NCBI RefSeq assembly: GCF_017104965.1
Contig: NZ_JAAGPR010000011.1
Span: forward strand, 62,001 to 126,000
DNA length: 64,000 bases
Source of the DNA: Paraburkholderia sp. Ac-20340
Lineage (GTDB): Bacteria > Pseudomonadota > Gammaproteobacteria > Burkholderiales > Burkholderiaceae
Reading direction: 5' to 3'
Every line of letters starts with the position of its first letter. Position 1 is the stretch's first letter. The position numbers were made by a program, and so were the translations under genes. Under the pieces are notes generated by a model. It worked only from the letters and a program-made list of their open reading frames with translations, was not told where the DNA came from and searched no databases. Positions 17,783 to 26,093 of the stretch are shown here, one piece after another.

Positions 17783-18271
17783 ATGCGAACGCATTGCACG
17801 CAGGCCAGACGTCAACGGGGAACGGCGGCCGTGGAGTTTGCACTGGGCTTGCCCGTGCTGCTCTTCATGATGTTTTCGATCGTCCAGGCAGGATGGTGGA
17901 TGAGCAACTATGTGGTGATCACCAACGCGGCTTCGACCGGTGCGCGTCTGCTGGCATCCGAGCGCGGTTTTGCGTCGCCTTATACCGATACCGCCAGTGC
18001 GATTTCCTCTGCAACCGGCAGTCTTTCGGGCACGCAGACCGTGACGATCGCGGTGGCCGGTTCGGGCGTGAGCGCCACCTGTTCGGGCGCAACGGCCAAT
18101 GCCACCTGTGCGACGGCGCTGGGCACGCTCAGCCAGCCGCCCGCAGCGGGCACCATGGCGAACGTGTCGATCAGCTATCAGTTCGCCGGGCCGTTCAGCG
18201 GTTCGCTGTTCGGGCTCGGCTCGATCATGCCTTCGAGCATGAGCGCGAATGCTTCGGTGGTGGTGCAATGA
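17783..18271 (+). CDS. tadE: TadE-like pseudopilin
   Basis: A 162-residue TadE-family protein. The N-terminus QRGTAAVEFALGLPVLLFMMF is the pseudopilin signature: Gly before the cleavage point, Glu at +5 and a hydrophobic helix. The rest is Ser/Thr/Ala/Gly-rich, typical of minor pilins exported through the Tad machine. GGGGAG precedes the ATG at 17783. A near-identical layout in the following gene suggests tandem duplication. Confidence 0.88.
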   Translation: MRTHCTQARRQRGTAAVEFALGLPVLLFMMFSIVQAGWWMSNYVVITNAASTGARLLASERGFASPYTDTASAISSATGSLSGTQTVTIAVAGSGVSATCSGATANATCATALGTLSQPPAAGTMANVSISYQFAGPFSGSLFGLGSIMPSSMSANASVVVQ

Positions 18272-18303
18272 ACGGCCAGCCGCGCGGTCAACGGGAGAGC
18301 GCC

Positions 18304-18741
18304 ATGCGCAGACAACATCAGAAAGGCGTGGTGGCGGTCGAACTGGCGCTTGCTGCTCCGGTGCTGATTGTCATCGTGCTGGGGATTGCCCAGTTTGGCT
18401 GGCTGCTCGCGAATTCCGTGATGGTGGCGAGCGCGGCGTCGGCGGCGGCGCAGAACTTTGCGTTCCAGCGCGGCACGACCACGCCGTATAGCTCGACGCA
18501 AACGCAGATGACGTCGTCATCGACGTTCCTCAAATCGGCGAATCTGGCGCTCACCACGACGGTCAACGGTTCGCAGTGCACCAGCGACACGAACTGCTCG
18601 ACCGCATTGACCAATGGCACCGGTCAGGCCGCAGCCGTGACGGTCGCGTACACCTTTACGCCCTTGCTGCGCGGCTCGGTGTTTGGCCTCGCCGCCATGC
18701 CGGCCACCTTGAGCACGACGGTCGTGACACGCGTGCAATAA
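18304..18741 (+). CDS. TadE-like pseudopilin, second copy
   Basis: A protein of about 145 residues with the same architecture as the preceding one: QKGVVAVELALAAPVLIVIVLG at the N-terminus and a small-residue-rich body. Both end with a related motif (GSLFGLGSIMPSSMSANASV versus GSVFGLAAMPATLSTTV). I chose ATG 18304 because GGGAG lies at ideal distance; an ATG at 18268 overlapping the previous stop (ATGA) would add 12 residues. It occupies the place of TadF in other loci. Confidence 0.86.
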   Translation: MRRQHQKGVVAVELALAAPVLIVIVLGIAQFGWLLANSVMVASAASAAAQNFAFQRGTTTPYSSTQTQMTSSSTFLKSANLALTTTVNGSQCTSDTNCSTALTNGTGQAAAVTVAYTFTPLLRGSVFGLAAMPATLSTTVVTRVQ

Positions 18742-18768
18742 AAAACAGACGCTATTTCGGGGGACATC

Positions 18769-20136
18769 ATGAAAAGACATTACGTGCGACGTGGGGGACG
18801 CAAGGCGCAGCGCGGCGCGGTTTCCGTGATGGTCGCGTTGTCGTTGATCGTGTTGCTGGGCTTTGCCGCGTTGTCGATCGATCTCGGCTACATCGCGTTC
18901 AGCCAGCGGCGTCTGCAGGCGGGCACCGATGCGGCCGCGATGGCCGGTGCGATGGATCTGTGGAAGAGCGCATCGTCGACCGCATTCGCGGACGCGCGCG
19001 CCTACGCGGCCGGGCAGGGCAACAACACGATGCCGCCTGGCGTAACGGTCACGAGCACGACGGTTCAGGGCCTGACGCTGAGCGCGAGCAGCGTGCCGCT
19101 GCCGGCATCGCAAGCCGCATCGACGTATAACGGCATTCAGGTCACGCAGCAGGCAAGCGTGCCGCTATTCTTCGCGCGCATTTTCGGCGTCAATACGAAG
19201 ACGATCTCCGCCACGTCGAAAGCGGGCGCGGGTTTTGGCGCGGCGCCGTACAACGTCATGATTATTCTGGACACCACGCGCTCGATGGCGACGACCACCG
19301 ACAGCAACTGCAAGAATTCGAGCGGCGTGGCGCTCACGCGCCTCGCCTGCGCCCAGGCCGGCGCGCTGCAATTGCTGACCGGCTTGACGCTGGCGGGCGA
19401 CAACGTCGGCTTGATGGTGTTTCCGCCAATCAGCCCCAGTTCGTCGAGCTATAGCTTCTCGTGTTCGTCGACGGAACCGGGCGTGGTGTCGACCGGCCAG
19501 AACGGTTATTCGGCGGTGGGCGTATCCGGCTCGAACGCCACGTACCAGATCTCGCCGCTGGGCGGCGGCTATCTCAGCAGCGGGACGCTCAGCACGAGTT
19601 CGGGCATCGTGCAGGCGCTGGGCGGCGCAACCAGCAAATGCAGCGGCATTAGCGCGCCGGGCGGCCTCGGCACTTTCTACGCACAGGCGATTGCCTCGGC
19701 GAATGCCGCGCTAACGAGCTTTTCGCAGAACCAGAACCCGGCGGGCAAAAACGCCATCGTGCTGCTGAGCGACGGCATTGCGACGGCTAGCACGACGCAG
19801 CTTGGCAATGTGCTCGGCAAGACCGGCGGATCGAGCTACGTCTACGGCACCGAATGCCAGGCCGCGATCAACACAGCGACGACGGCGAAGAACAGCGGCA
19901 CGACTATCTATACCGTGGCGTATCTGGGCGGCGAGGGCGCTTCCGCACCTTCATGCGCCGACGGCGCAGACGCGCTCACGGCCTGCGGCACGATGCAGTC
20001 GATCGCCACCAGTCAGTCCAACTTCTACTCGGATACCTGCACGAACGCGAGCAGCACGCAAAGCCTGAATCAGATTTTCTCCAGCATTGCGTACAGCCTC
20101 ACCAAGGCGCGGCTGATTCCGCCGAGCGCGACGTAA
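18769..20136 (+). CDS. tadG: TadG-like pilus protein with von Willebrand A domain
   Basis: A 455-residue protein. The N-terminus (QRGAVSVMVALSLIVLLGFA) is the TadG/TadE-type membrane anchor, followed by LSIDLGYIAFSQRRLQAGTDAAAMAGA, a conserved TadG segment. A vWA fold begins at NVMIILDTTRSM, where DTTRS replaces the DxSxS metal site with a conservative Ser-to-Thr change. Several cysteines in the loops suggest disulfides. TadG is thought to act in the periplasm or at the pilus, perhaps in adhesion. GGGGGA precedes the ATG at 18769. This is the last gene of the Tad operon. Confidence 0.88.
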   Translation: MKRHYVRRGGRKAQRGAVSVMVALSLIVLLGFAALSIDLGYIAFSQRRLQAGTDAAAMAGAMDLWKSASSTAFADARAYAAGQGNNTMPPGVTVTSTTVQGLTLSASSVPLPASQAASTYNGIQVTQQASVPLFFARIFGVNTKTISATSKAGAGFGAAPYNVMIILDTTRSMATTTDSNCKNSSGVALTRLACAQAGALQLLTGLTLAGDNVGLMVFPPISPSSSSYSFSCSSTEPGVVSTGQNGYSAVGVSGSNATYQISPLGGGYLSSGTLSTSSGIVQALGGATSKCSGISAPGGLGTFYAQAIASANAALTSFSQNQNPAGKNAIVLLSDGIATASTTQLGNVLGKTGGSSYVYGTECQAAINTATTAKNSGTTIYTVAYLGGEGASAPSCADGADALTACGTMQSIATSQSNFYSDTCTNASSTQSLNQIFSSIAYSLTKARLIPPSAT

Positions 20137-20146
20137 TGGCAGGATT

Positions 20147-20188
20147 GGCCATGCGTTTCAGTCTGCGTTTCCTTTGAAACGCATGGCC
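20147..20188. terminator. 13-bp stem-loop between convergent tadG and potF-like gene
   Basis: GGCCATGCGTTTC at 20147-20159 pairs perfectly with GAAACGCATGGCC at 20176-20188, with a 16-base loop. It lies between converging genes and so is likely a bidirectional terminator or a barrier to read-through. There is no long T-run. Confidence 0.55.
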
Positions 20189-20212
20189 GGATCGAGTAAT
20201 GGGCGACGCGCT

Positions 20213-21331
20213 TCAGGTTCCCGATTTCAGTTGCGCCCACAAGCGATTCTGCAGGCGCATGATCGCAGGCGGTTGTGGGCGCATGACCGTCATCTTGTCG
20301 AGCACTTCGTCGGACGGGAACGTGATGGGGTCTTTGGCGATTGTCGCTTGCACGAAGGTCATCGAAGCGCGATTGGCGGTTGGATAAAACACCTCATTGG
20401 TAATGTCGGCGCTCGTTTTGGGGTCTTCGATGTAATTGATCCATTTGAGCGCCGCTTCGGGGTGCGGCGCGTCCTTCGGAATCGCCATCATGTCGAACCA
20501 GACCAGACCGCCTTCCTGCGGATTCACGAACTGGATCTGATAACTGCGTTTGGCTTCCACAGCCCGGCGCCGCGCAATGCCGGCGTCGCCTGAATACGCC
20601 ACGGCAACGCACATATCGTTATTGGCCAGATCGTTGATATAGCCCGACGAATTGAACTGCGTGATATAGGGCCGAACTTTCTTCAGCGTTTCATACGCGG
20701 CCATATAGTCGGCGGGATTCGTGCTATTCGGATTCTTGTGCAGATACTGCAACACGGCCGGAAAAACGTCGGATGCGGAATCGAGAAACGATACGCCGCA
20801 ACTCTTGAGTTTCGCCAGATTGTCCGGATCGAAAACCAGCGCCCACGAATCGGCCGGCAATGCGCCGCCGAACGCTTTCTTCACTTCCTGCGTGTTGTAC
20901 GCGACGCCATCCGTGCCCCACGCCCAGGGCACGCCGTATTGATTGCCCGGATCGGCGTCGCTGACCAGTTTCATCAGATGCGGATCGAGGTTCGCCAGAT
21001 TCGGCAATTGCGATTTGTCGAGCTTGCGATAGACGCCCGCCTCGATCTGCCGGGCCATATACGCGGACGAAGGCACGACCACGTCATAGCCCGAGCTTCC
21101 TGAAAGGAGTTTGGCCTGCAAGGTGTCGTCGCTATCGTAGCTGTCGTAGCGCACCTTGATGCCCGTCTGCTTTTCGAAGGTGGGAATCGTGTCGTGCGCA
21201 ATGTAATCGGACCAGTTATAGACATTGACCTGATCGTCCTGCGCCTGAGCAGGCTGCATCACGGCAGCCGCAATCATCGACAAAGCGAGCGAGCCCGCGA
21301 CGGTATGGCGAATGTTTTTATCGAGTTTCAT
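20213..21331 (-). CDS. Polyamine ABC transporter periplasmic binding protein (PotF/SpuD-like)
   Basis: About 372 residues. A signal peptide (GSLALSMIAAAVMQPAQAQ) precedes a mature start DDQVNVYNWSDYIAHDTIP, the hallmark of PotF-type putrescine/spermidine receptors. Other family landmarks are YDSDDTLQAKLLSGSSGYDVV, YGVPWAWGTDGVAYN and FVNPQEGGLVWFDMMAIPKDAPH. ATGATG at the start allows either codon; the second is better spaced from GGGAAG. No permease or ATPase genes flank it, so it must work with a transporter encoded elsewhere or act as a sensor. Confidence 0.88.
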   Translation of the reverse strand: MKLDKNIRHTVAGSLALSMIAAAVMQPAQAQDDQVNVYNWSDYIAHDTIPTFEKQTGIKVRYDSYDSDDTLQAKLLSGSSGYDVVVPSSAYMARQIEAGVYRKLDKSQLPNLANLDPHLMKLVSDADPGNQYGVPWAWGTDGVAYNTQEVKKAFGGALPADSWALVFDPDNLAKLKSCGVSFLDSASDVFPAVLQYLHKNPNSTNPADYMAAYETLKKVRPYITQFNSSGYINDLANNDMCVAVAYSGDAGIARRRAVEAKRSYQIQFVNPQEGGLVWFDMMAIPKDAPHPEAALKWINYIEDPKTSADITNEVFYPTANRASMTFVQATIAKDPITFPSDEVLDKMTVMRPQPPAIMRLQNRLWAQLKSGT

Positions 21332-21353
21332 CATGGCTTCCCAATGAGTTGTC

Positions 21354-21400
21354 TGGAGACGGCGTGTGTGTCTCCACGCCCGGCGTCTGTTTCAACAGAC
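21354..21400 (-). promoter_or_regulatory. Two tandem hairpins in the potF-like gene leader
   Basis: Two perfect 7-bp stems (21354-21376 and 21385-21400) lie only 20-70 bases upstream of the coding start. They are close enough to influence translation or transcription elongation. I cannot assign them to a known riboswitch class. Confidence 0.35.
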
Positions 21401-21522
21401 GAGGCGTACCGGATTGCCGCCTGAACCGTATCGCCAAAGAGGCGGAACGGACGCAAGCGGACAAAAGCGGGCCGCGGCTGTGTCAGGCAGCGGGTCGCTA
21501 ATCGGAACGGAAAGACCGCGGG

Positions 21523-21750
21523 CTAGGGCTTGGGAAGCAGGGAGGCGATTTCATCCTTGCGTACGGCGATGAAATCGCATGCCATCGCCGAGTGATGGCG
21601 ACGCACGGAACGCATGGAGAGGACAGTGTCGATCGAGAAATAACAGCAGGGCCTGGCCGGTTTGCACGAGCCGGAAGAAATCGCGCTGCGCATGGCGAGA
21701 AAGCCGCCATGTCCTCGATCGTACTGTATCAAGGGGCCACGAAATTTCAT
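21523..21750 (-). CDS. Possible small protein of unknown function
   Basis: A 75-residue frame reading MKFRGPLIQYDRGHGGFLAM at the start and KDEIASLLPKP at the end. I do not recognise it. It lies alone in a long intergenic region, has no membrane segment and has no strong Shine-Dalgarno, so it may be noise. A balanced composition and natural-looking C-terminus are the only arguments for it. Confidence 0.2.
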   Translation of the reverse strand: MKFRGPLIQYDRGHGGFLAMRSAISSGSCKPARPCCYFSIDTVLSMRSVRRHHSAMACDFIAVRKDEIASLLPKP

Positions 21751-22051
21751 GATCTAAGGCGCACGGGTACGAAACGTATGAGCGTCAGACTGCTGATGGA
21801 ATGCCGGTTCGCTATTCGATCTGCGGATGTGCAACGAACTTTGACCGGCGAATTCATAGTACCTGCGCCAATAAGCGTGTCAATGGGGGCATGCATGGTT
21901 ATGGGGCGCGACAGTCGTGGCACATAGACGGGCGGGATTGCACGCTCGTGGTGCTCGTGCGCCCCGTTGCAGTGCCGTTACGCAAGAGGATGTTGCGCGC
22001 GCAATCAATCTCGCATCGCAAAACGCAATAACCGTGCGCTTTGCGAGCGAC

Positions 22052-22066
22052 TGGCACGAAGCTCGC
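22052..22066 (+). promoter_or_regulatory. Candidate sigma54 promoter upstream of the NMT1-type ABC operon
   Basis: TGGCACGAAGCTCGC has the invariant GG and GC with ten bases between and differs from TGGCAC-N5-TTGC at one position (C for the second T). It lies about 170-280 bases before the first gene. Nitrogen-scavenging operons are often sigma54/NtrC dependent, which fits the gene content. I see no clear NtrC site. Confidence 0.35.
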
Positions 22067-22331
22067 TTAAAGCAGCGACAGAGTAGAAGCGGCTAGCGAC
22101 CGGCACGGCCTTCAAGGCAGCCGGCACCGTGGGGCATTGCTCTTGGGGCGCATCGTGCGCCCACGCCGATCGTCGATCGGCGTTTGACGGGAACCGTCGG
22201 GTTCCGCCAACAAGGAGCGAACGATGCAGCGGCCCCAAACGAATCATCCTCATTCCATCGTCGAACCGGTGCTTTTGCGCGCCGTGGATCGGCTTCGCAG
22301 CATTCTTCCCCACAGCACCTGGAGTGCATCC

Positions 22332-23339
22332 ATGAGCAATCTGCTTCGCGTTGCGCGCTGGCTTCGGCTCGCGCGTATTTCCGGCGTTATCACGGCGATT
22401 TTCCTGACGACGATGCCCACCTTCGCCCGCGCCGACGACCACATCACGCTGCTCACAAGCTGGTACGCGCAGGCCGAACATGGCGGTTTCTATCAGGCGG
22501 TGGCGACCGGCATCTACAAGACGTACGGCCTCGACGTGACGATCCGCATGGGCGGTCCGCAGGTCAATGGCTTGCAACTGCTCGCGGGCGGTCAGGCCGA
22601 TTTCATTCTGGGCTATGACTTTCAGGTGCTCTCCGCCGTGGAGGCGAAAATTCCCGTCACCACCGTGGCCGCGTCGTTCCAGTTCGATCCGCAAGGCATG
22701 CTCACGCACGACGACGTAAAGACGCTTGCCGATCTCAAGGGCAAGACGATTCTGGTGGCAGGCTCGGGGCGCACGAGCTGGTGGCCGTGGCTGAAGTCGA
22801 AATACGGTTATAGCGATGCGCAGGCGCGTCCCTATACCTTCAATCTGCAGCCGTTCTACGCCGACTCCGATGTGGCCATGCAGGCCTATCCCACCTCCGA
22901 GACCTTCCAGGCCGATGCGGCGCACGTCAAGACGCACTTCTTCCTGTTCGCCGACGCTGGCTACCCGCCGTACAACACCACGATCGTGACGATGCGCGAG
23001 ACGCAGAAAAACAAGGCCGATATGGTCGCGCGTTTCGTCAAGGCTTCCATGGAAGGCTGGAAAAGCTATCTGAACGACCCGGCGCCGGGCAACGCACTCA
23101 TCAAGAAAGACAACCCGCAGATGAGCGATGCGCAGTTGGCCTACGGCGTCGCGCAGATGAAGAAACTGCGCCTGGTCACGGGCGGCGACGCCGCCACGCT
23201 GGGTATCGGCGCAATGACCGACGCGCGCTGGAAGCGCACTTACGACTATATGGTCACCGCTGGCCTGCTCAAGTCCGATACGGATTACCGCAGCGCTTAC
23301 ACGCTTAAATTCGTCGACGCCCTCAAGGTCATGCCCTGA
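22332..23339 (+). CDS. ABC transporter periplasmic binding protein, NMT1/ThiY/SsuA family
   Basis: About 335 residues. The signal peptide (GVITAIFLTTMPTFARA) leads into DDHITLLTSWYAQAEHGGFYQAVATGIYKTYGLDV (read in parts), the pattern of NMT1-type receptors for thiamine precursors, sulfonates, nitrate or heterocycles. Further signs are GGQADFILGYDFQ and LKGKTILVAGSGRTSWWPW. An in-frame ATG at 22224 has a strong AAGGAG but adds 36 non-signal-like residues; ATG 22332, with GGAG upstream, puts the signal peptide at the N-terminus. It is the first gene of an operon with a Rieske oxygenase, ATPase, permease and deaminase. Confidence 0.85.
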   Translation: MSNLLRVARWLRLARISGVITAIFLTTMPTFARADDHITLLTSWYAQAEHGGFYQAVATGIYKTYGLDVTIRMGGPQVNGLQLLAGGQADFILGYDFQVLSAVEAKIPVTTVAASFQFDPQGMLTHDDVKTLADLKGKTILVAGSGRTSWWPWLKSKYGYSDAQARPYTFNLQPFYADSDVAMQAYPTSETFQADAAHVKTHFFLFADAGYPPYNTTIVTMRETQKNKADMVARFVKASMEGWKSYLNDPAPGNALIKKDNPQMSDAQLAYGVAQMKKLRLVTGGDAATLGIGAMTDARWKRTYDYMVTAGLLKSDTDYRSAYTLKFVDALKVMP

Positions 23340-23368
23340 GCGTCGCGCTCGCAAAGAGGAGAAACAGG

Positions 23369-24403
23369 ATGCTCGTGACTCAACAGAAAGTGCTGCGCCG
23401 CTTCTGGTACGCCATCATGCCGATGACGCAACTCGACGCAGGGCCGCAACCGTTCACGCTGCTCGGCGAACCGATCGTGCTCTGGAAGGGCGCCGACGGT
23501 CAGCCGAATGCGCTGCGCGATCGCTGCTGCCACCGCACGGCGAAACTCTCGAAGGGATTTGTCGATGCCGACGGTAATATCGCCTGCGGCTATCACGGCT
23601 GGACTTACGACTGCAGCGGGCGCTGCGTGAAGATTCCGCAAAGCGACGGCACGGCGATTCCCTCGCGCGCGATCGTGCCCGCTTACCGCTGCGAAGCGCG
23701 CTATGGCTACGCCTGGGTCGCGCTCGACGAACCGCTGCAGCCCATTCCCGAGTTTCCTGAAGAAACCGCAGGCGGATATCGGCGCATCCTGCAGTTCTAC
23801 GAACGCTGGGAAACCAGCCCGCTGCGTATGATGGAAAACTCATTCGACAATTCGCATTTCAGCTTTGTGCATAAGGCGAATTTCGGTTTGTTCAGCAGTC
23901 CAAAGCCTTCGAAATACGAGTTTCGTCCGCATGAATGGGGTTTCGAGGCCGAAACGCACGTGCCGGTGCGCAACCCGCCCGCGAGCCATCGCATCACCGG
24001 CACGACCGAGGAAATTACCGAGCGTCATTTGCTGAACCGCTGGTTCATGCCGTTCGCGCGGCGCTTTGGCTGCGTGTATCCGGCAAGCGGCGTGCATCAC
24101 ATCATCTATAACTGCGCCACGCCCATCGACGATCGCACCATCATGCTGTCGCAATGGCTTTATCGCAACGATACCGAAGACGCCTGCAGCACCCAGGAAC
24201 TGATCGACTGGGATCGTCCGATTACCGATGAAGACCGCGATATTCTCGAAGCGACCGACTACGACGCGTGTATCGACGTGCGCCGTCAACAGGAATGTCA
24301 TATGGAATCGGATCAGCCTGGCCTGCTGATGCGTCGCATGCTGCTCAAGCTGCTCGAAACGCACGGCGAACGCGAAGTGTTCCGTATCGAAACGGAGGTG
24401 TGA
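23369..24403 (+). CDS. Rieske non-heme iron oxygenase, alpha subunit (possibly HpxD-like)
   Basis: A 344-residue ring-hydroxylating oxygenase. The Rieske [2Fe-2S] ligands are Cys-x-His in CCHRTAKLS and Cys-x2-His in CGYHGWTYD. The catalytic iron facial triad region is ENSFDNSHFSFVH, with Asp and two His. Such enzymes use an electron-transfer partner to insert O2 into aromatic or heterocyclic substrates or to demethylate them. No ferredoxin or reductase gene is in this operon. HpxD of the Klebsiella purine pathway is a Rieske protein of similar size; the neighbouring 8-oxoguanine-deaminase-like gene makes a purine substrate plausible. Vanillate-demethylase-type function is an alternative. Confidence 0.88.
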   Translation: MLVTQQKVLRRFWYAIMPMTQLDAGPQPFTLLGEPIVLWKGADGQPNALRDRCCHRTAKLSKGFVDADGNIACGYHGWTYDCSGRCVKIPQSDGTAIPSRAIVPAYRCEARYGYAWVALDEPLQPIPEFPEETAGGYRRILQFYERWETSPLRMMENSFDNSHFSFVHKANFGLFSSPKPSKYEFRPHEWGFEAETHVPVRNPPASHRITGTTEEITERHLLNRWFMPFARRFGCVYPASGVHHIIYNCATPIDDRTIMLSQWLYRNDTEDACSTQELIDWDRPITDEDRDILEATDYDACIDVRRQQECHMESDQPGLLMRRMLLKLLETHGEREVFRIETEV

Positions 24404-24405
24404 GC

Positions 24406-25209
24406 ATGTCGATCCCACTACTTGCAGTGCAGCGCGTAGACAAGCGCTATCCGAACGGCACCGTTGCGCTCGACGATGTACGGCTCGATATCGCGGCGGG
24501 CGAATTCGTGTCGCTGCTCGGGCCGTCCGGTTGCGGCAAGAGTACCTTGCTCAAGATGTTCGCGGGCATCGAAGCGCCCACGCACGGTCATCTGCGCTGG
24601 TGGGGCGGGCCGTTTTCGACGGTTGGTTCGGCTGGGCGACGGCTCTCCTTCGTGTTCCAGGAGGCGACCTTGATGCCGTGGGCGACGGTCGCCGAAAACG
24701 TGCGCCTGCCGCTCGACCTGGCAGGCGTGTCACGCCGCGAAGGCGATGCACGCGCGCGCGAAGCACTGGAAGGCGTGGGTCTCGGCAAGTTCGGCAATGC
24801 GCGGCCACGCGAATTGTCGGGCGGCATGCAGATGCGCGCATCGTTGGCGCGCGCGCTCGTGACCGAGCCCGATTTGCTGCTGCTCGACGAACCCTTTGGC
24901 GCGCTCGACGAATTCACGCGCAACCGTCTGGACAGCGATCTGCGCGCGCTATGGCAGCGGCGCGCGATGACCGTGGTGTTCGTCACGCACAGCATTCACG
25001 AAGCGGTGTTTCTGTCGAGCCGCGTCGTCGTCATGCAGGCGCGTCCGGGCCGCGTCATCGCCGATGTGCCGATTCACGGACCCGCCACGCGCGACGACGC
25101 CTGGCGAATCAGCGCGCCCTTTATCGAGCATACGTGCGCGCTTTCGAAACAGATTTCCGACGCGCATGCCGCGTCGCTGATCGATGAAGCCAGCGAGGTG
25201 CAATCATGA
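24406..25209 (+). CDS. ABC transporter ATP-binding protein, SsuB/TauB type
   Basis: A 267-residue ATPase with Walker A LGPSGCGKSTLL, Q-loop FVFQEATLMPW, signature LSGGMQMRASLARAL, Walker B LLLLDEPFGALDE and H-loop FVTHSIHEAVF. The ALDEFTRNRLDSDL continuation is typical of nitrate/sulfonate/taurine-type importers. It begins two bases after the stop of the oxygenase gene and its stop overlaps the permease start (ATGA), so it energises the adjacent permease and binding protein. Confidence 0.93.
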   Translation: MSIPLLAVQRVDKRYPNGTVALDDVRLDIAAGEFVSLLGPSGCGKSTLLKMFAGIEAPTHGHLRWWGGPFSTVGSAGRRLSFVFQEATLMPWATVAENVRLPLDLAGVSRREGDARAREALEGVGLGKFGNARPRELSGGMQMRASLARALVTEPDLLLLDEPFGALDEFTRNRLDSDLRALWQRRAMTVVFVTHSIHEAVFLSSRVVVMQARPGRVIADVPIHGPATRDDAWRISAPFIEHTCALSKQISDAHAASLIDEASEVQS

Positions 25210-26060
25210 GCGGACAATCGTTGCCGATGACAAGCACGACCCACGAAAACGCGGAGAAAGCCGCGCGCGTGCGCGTGCCGCTGTTACAGCGTCCCGGCGT
25301 GGCGCGCGCGCTGGCGCCGTGGATCGTGGGACTGCTGATGCTGGGCATCTGGCAGGCGTGGTGCACGCTGGGCGCGGTGCCGGCTTATCTGGTGCCGTCG
25401 CCGCTCGCGATCGTGCAGCAACTCGTGCAGGACTGGCCGATGCTGTTCGCGAGCCTGCTGGCGACGCTCAAGATCACGCTGCTCGCCTTCGCGGTGGCGA
25501 CCGTGCTAGGTGTGGCGATTGCGCTGCTGTTCGTGCAAAGCCCGCTGATCGAAGCGAGCCTCTTTCCGTATGCAATCCTGTTGCAGGTCACGCCGGTGGT
25601 GGCCATCGCGCCGCTCATCATCATCTGGGTGAAGAACACCACGGCCGCGCTCGTCGTGTGCGCGATGCTCGTCGCGCTGTTTCCGGTGATTTCGAATACG
25701 GCGCTCGGGCTGCGCAGCGTCAATCCAGGACTCGTGAATCTCTTCCGCATTCACCGCGCAACGCGCTGGCAGACGCTGGTGCGCCTGCGCATTCCGAGCG
25801 CGTTGCCCTACTTCTTCGGCGGGCTGCGTATTTCCAGCGGTCTTTCACTGATCGGCGCGGTGGTGGCGGAGTTCGTCGCGGGTACGGGCGGCAGCGGCGC
25901 GGGTCTGGCGTACCAGATTCTGCAAGCGGGATTTCAGCTTAATATCCCACGGCTATTCGCTGCGCTTTTGCTGATCACGGTGACGGGCGTGCTGCTATTC
26001 GGCCTGACCGTGTGGCTGTCGCGCCTGTGTCTGCGCGGCTGGCATGAAAGCGAGCTTTGA
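25206..26060 (+). CDS. ABC transporter permease, SsuC/TauC type
   Basis: A 284-residue inner-membrane protein with about six helices and the EAA-like loop (NLFRIHRATRWQTLVRLRIPSALPYF, read in parts) that contacts the ATPase. The early periplasmic segment GAVPAYLVPSPLAIVQQL matches nitrate/sulfonate-type permeases. Start ATGA overlaps the ATPase stop. It would form a homodimer with the preceding ATPase and the NMT1-type binding protein. Confidence 0.92.
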   Translation: MSGQSLPMTSTTHENAEKAARVRVPLLQRPGVARALAPWIVGLLMLGIWQAWCTLGAVPAYLVPSPLAIVQQLVQDWPMLFASLLATLKITLLAFAVATVLGVAIALLFVQSPLIEASLFPYAILLQVTPVVAIAPLIIIWVKNTTAALVVCAMLVALFPVISNTALGLRSVNPGLVNLFRIHRATRWQTLVRLRIPSALPYFFGGLRISSGLSLIGAVVAEFVAGTGGSGAGLAYQILQAGFQLNIPRLFAALLLITVTGVLLFGLTVWLSRLCLRGWHESEL

Positions 26061-26093
26061 ATTCATGAATGATCTTTCGACAAGGCGTATTCG

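Larger units (their letters stand above)
21332..22331. other. Large intergenic region between divergent potF-like gene and the NMT1-type ABC operon
   Basis: Two adjacent hairpins lie in the potF leader on the minus strand: TGGAGAC/GTCTCCA at 21354-21376 and GTCTGTT/AACAGAC with a 2-base loop at 21385-21400. A small minus-strand frame at 21523-21750 is listed separately. A sigma54-like element at 22052-22066 points toward the ABC operon. I see no other gene or repeat. Base composition between 21700 and 22000 is less GC-rich than the surrounding genes. Confidence 0.5.
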
